A stretch of 64,000 bases of DNA from Lepidodermella squamata (Eukaryota > Gastrotricha), in NCBI GenBank assembly GCA_047495785.1, contig JBLDXI010000074.1, forward strand, positions 1,550,001-1,614,000. Direction: 5' to 3'. Made by a program: the position numbers and the translations under genes. Under the pieces are notes generated by a model. It ran no database searches. It was not told the origin of the DNA and worked only from the letters and a program-made list of their open reading frames with translations. Shown in pieces: positions 61,201 through 64,000 of this stretch (the first letter of the stretch is position 1; each line of letters starts with the position of its first letter).

Positions 61201-64000
61201 CAGGCTATTCGCGGCCATTGCAGCTGACCGGTATTCCGCTGCCAGCCACAGAATGCTGGAATCGCTGTATTCACCCTTGTACGCATCGCCACGAATCGGC
61301 ATCGTGCCCAAACCAGCCGATTCGGGCATTTTCGCGCTTCATTGGTTAGTGGCAGCAAGCGCAAACGCGTTGGCAGGCTATTCGCGGCCATTGCAGCTGA
61401 CCGGTATTCCGCTGCCAGCCAAAGAATGCTGGAATCGCTGTATTCACCCTTGTACGCATCGCCACGAATCGGCATCGTGCCCAAACCAGCCGAATCGGGC
61501 ATATTCGCGCTTCATTCGGTAGTGGCAGCAAGCGCAAACGCGTTGGCAGGCTATTCGCGGCCATTGCAGCTGACCGGTATTCCGCTGCCAGCCAAAGAAT
61601 GCTGGAATCGCTGTATTCACCCTTGTACGCATCGCCACGAATCGGCATCGTGCCCAAACCAGCCGATTCGGGCATTTTCGCGCTTCATTCGTTAGTGGCA
61701 GCAAGCGCAAACGCGTTGGCAGGCTATTCGCGGCCATTGCAGCTGACCGGTATTCCGCTGCCAGCCAAAGAATGCTGGAATCGCTGTATTCACCCTTGTA
61801 GGCATCGCCACGAATCGGCATCGTGCCCAAACCAGCCGATTCGGGCATTTTCGCGCTTCATTCGTTAGTGGCAGCAAGCGCAAACGCGTTGGCAGGCTAT
61901 TCGCGGCCATTGCAGCTGACCGGTATTCCGCTGCCAGCCAAGGAAGGTTGGAATCGCTGTATTCACCCTTGTACGCATCGCCACGAATCGGCATCGTGCC
62001 CAAACCAGCCGATTCGGGCATTTTCGCGCTTCATTCGTTAGTGGCAGCAAGCGCAAACGCGTTGGCAGGCTATTCGCGGCCATTGCAGCTGACCGGTATT
62101 CTGCTGCCAGCCAAAGAATGCTGGAATCGCTGTATTCACCCTTGTACGCATCGCCACGAATCGGCATCGTGCCCAAACCAGCCGATTCGGGCATTTTCGC
62201 GCTTCATTCGTTAGTGGCAGCAAGCGCAAACGCGTTGGCAGGCTATTCGCGGCCATTGCAGCTGACCGGTATTCCGCTGCCAGCCAAAGAATGCTGGAAT
62301 CGCTGTATTCACCCTTGTACGCATCGCCACGAATCGGCATCGTGCCCAAACCAGCCGATTCGGGCATTTTCGCGCTTCATTCGTTAGTGGCAGCAAGCGC
62401 AAACGCGTTGGCAGGCTATTCGCGGCCATTGCAGCTGACCGGTATTCCGCTGCCAGCCACAGAATGCTGGAATCGCTGTATTCACCCTTGTACGCATCGC
62501 CACGAATCGGCATCGTGCCCAAACCAGCCGATTCGGGCATTTTCGCGCTTCATTGGTTAGTGGCAGCAAGCGCAAACGCGTTGGCAGGCTATTCGCGGCC
62601 ATTGCAGCTGACCGGTATTCCGCTGCCAGCCAAAGAATGCTGGAATCGCTGTATTCACCCTTGTACGCATCGCCACGAATCGGCATCGTGCCCAAACCAG
62701 CCGAATCGGGCATATTCGCGCTTCATTCGGTAGTGGCAGCAAGCGCAAACGCGTTGGCAGGCTATTCGCGGCCATTGCAGCTGACCGGTATTCCGCTGCC
62801 AGCCACAGAAGGCTGGAATCGCTGTATTCACCCTTGTACGCATCGCCACGAATCGGCATCGTGCCCAAACCACCCGATTCGGGCATTTTCGCGCTTCATT
62901 CGTTAGTGGCAGCAAGCGCAAACGCGTTGGCAGGCTATTCGCGGCCATTGCAGCTGACCGGTATTCCGCTGCCAGCCAAAGAATGCTGGAATCGCTGTAT
63001 CCACCCTTGTACGCATCGCCACGAATCGGCATCGTGCCCAAACCAGCCGATTCGGGCATTTTCGCGCTTCATTCGTTAGTGGCAGCAAGCGCAAACGCGT
63101 TGGCAGGCTATTCGCGTCCATTGCAGCTGACCCGTATTCCGCTGCCAGCCACAGAAGGCTGGAATCACTGTATTCACCCTTGTACGCATCGCTACGAATC
63201 GGCATCGTGCCCAAACCAGCCGAATCAGGCATATTCGCGCTTCATTCGGTAGCGGCAGCAAGCGCAAACGCGTTGGCAGGCTATTCGCGGCCATTGCAGC
63301 TGACCGGTATTCCGCTGCCAGCCAAAGAATGCTGGAATCGCTGTATTCACCCTTGTACGCATCGCCACGAATCGGCATCGTGCCCAAACCAGCCGATTCG
63401 GGCATATTCGCGCTTCATTCGGTAGCGGCAGCAAGCGCAAACGCGTTGGCAGGCTATTCGCGGCCATTGCAGCTGACCGGTATTCCGCTGCCAGCCAAAG
63501 AATGCTGGAATCGCTGTATTCACCCTTGTACGCATCGCCACGAATCGGCATCGTGCCCAAACCAGCCGATTCGGGCATATTCGCGCTTCATTCGGTAGCG
63601 GCAGCAAGCGCAAACGCGTTGGCAGGCTATTCGCGGCCATTGCAGCTGACCGGTATTCCGCTGCCAGCCAAAGAATGCTGGAATCGCTGTATTCACCCTT
63701 GTACGCATCGCTACGAATCGGCATCGTGCCCAAACCAGCCGAATCAGGCATATTCGCGCTTCATTCGGTAGCGGCAGCAAGCGCAAACGCGTTGGCAGGC
63801 TATTCGCGGCCATTGCAGCTGACCGGTATTCCGCTGCCAGCCAAAGAAGGTTGGAATCGCTGTATTCACCCTTGTACGCATCGCCACGAATCGGCATCGT
63901 GCCCAAACCAGCCGATTCGGGCATTTTCGCGCTTCATTCGTTAGTGGCAGCAAGCGCATACGCGTTGGCAGGCTATTCGCGGCCATTGCAGCTGACCGGT
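43231..64000. repeat. 173-bp satellite array, about 120 units, reaching the window edge
   Basis: It begins with the same edge sequence as at 40171 (43231-43278), then about 120 head-to-tail 173-bp units with almost no length change. Units fall into subtypes set by linked variants: CGATTCGGGCATTTT versus CGAATCGGGCATATT or CGAATCAGGCATATT; TTAGTGG versus GGTAGTGG or GGTAGCGG; AAAGAATGC versus ACAGAAGGC or AAAGAAGGT; GCCACG versus GCTACG. Subtypes recur in longer blocks (19-, 10- and 7-unit higher-order repeats). The unit is stop-poor, so open frames of 70-134 codons appear on both strands, but 173 is not a multiple of 3 and these are not genes. The array continues past the window. Confidence 0.97.

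Noticed and set aside
43231-64000. Hundreds of open frames of 70-134 codons on both strands of the satellite
   Set aside because: They repeat every 173 bp in shifting frames because the unit has few stops. No start context, no family similarity, and both strands are equally open. They are treated as by-products of the repeat.
43231-64000. CRISPR-like array
   Set aside because: The repeats are head-to-tail with no unique spacers, the unit is 173 bp, and the genome is eukaryotic.
43231-64000. CENP-B box inside the satellite unit
   Set aside because: TTCG and CGGG motifs occur, but not in the spacing of the CENP-B consensus on either strand.

Overview
This is a nuclear genome window from an animal. 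The evidence is split genes with short introns (about 50-400 bp, GT..AG), poly-Gln/Ser/Thr coding tracts, a POU-homeodomain gene, a fatty acyl-CoA reductase, sushi-domain and three-finger-type proteins, and PIF/Harbinger and non-LTR retrotransposon debris. The fatty acyl-CoA reductase and the short introns suggest an ecdysozoan, perhaps an arthropod or tardigrade; this is inference and the species is not identified. Exons are GC-rich with strong G/C third positions, and intergenic DNA is AT-rich and full of trinucleotide repeats. LAYOUT, left part (1-31 kb, genic): the last exon of a Ly6/three-finger-like protein (130-411, +); a large secreted or membrane protein with 14 sushi/CCP domains and a degenerate vWA-like C-terminus (5355-14869, +, 12 exons plus one candidate cassette exon); tail-to-tail with it, a secreted dicysteine, galaxin-like protein (16811-19676, -, 14 exons, two of them microexons of 9 and 15 nt); a relic of a non-LTR element near 21.1-21.5 kb; a two-exon fatty acyl-CoA reductase (23256-24872, +); and a class II (Oct/pdm-like) POU gene (28509-30695, -) with five perfect octamer sites ATGCAAAT just upstream. 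Spliced models for the first, second and fourth full genes keep frame across every junction used. MIDDLE part (31.7-40.2 kb, transposon-rich): a foldback element with about 120-bp inverted repeats, a hairpin element holding degenerate telomere-like repeats, a 203-bp MITE, a deleted non-LTR relic, a 1.9-kb PIF/Harbinger element with intact terminal inverted repeats and a 3-bp target duplication but a gutted transposase, and two diverged tandem blocks. RIGHT part (40.2-64 kb): a 173-bp tandem satellite. A short array of about 3.5 units runs straight into a reverse-transcriptase pseudogene (40818-42598). About 600 bp later the same 5-prime edge sequence recurs and starts a second array of about 120 units that runs off the window, with nested higher-order repeats (19-, 10- and 7-unit periods). 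The shared edge suggests that the satellite arose by expansion of tandem monomers at the 5-prime end of a retroelement. The genes do not form one pathway. The clearest regulatory link is possible autoregulation of the POU gene by its own octamer cluster. The most unusual part is the retroelement-linked satellite with its higher-order structure.
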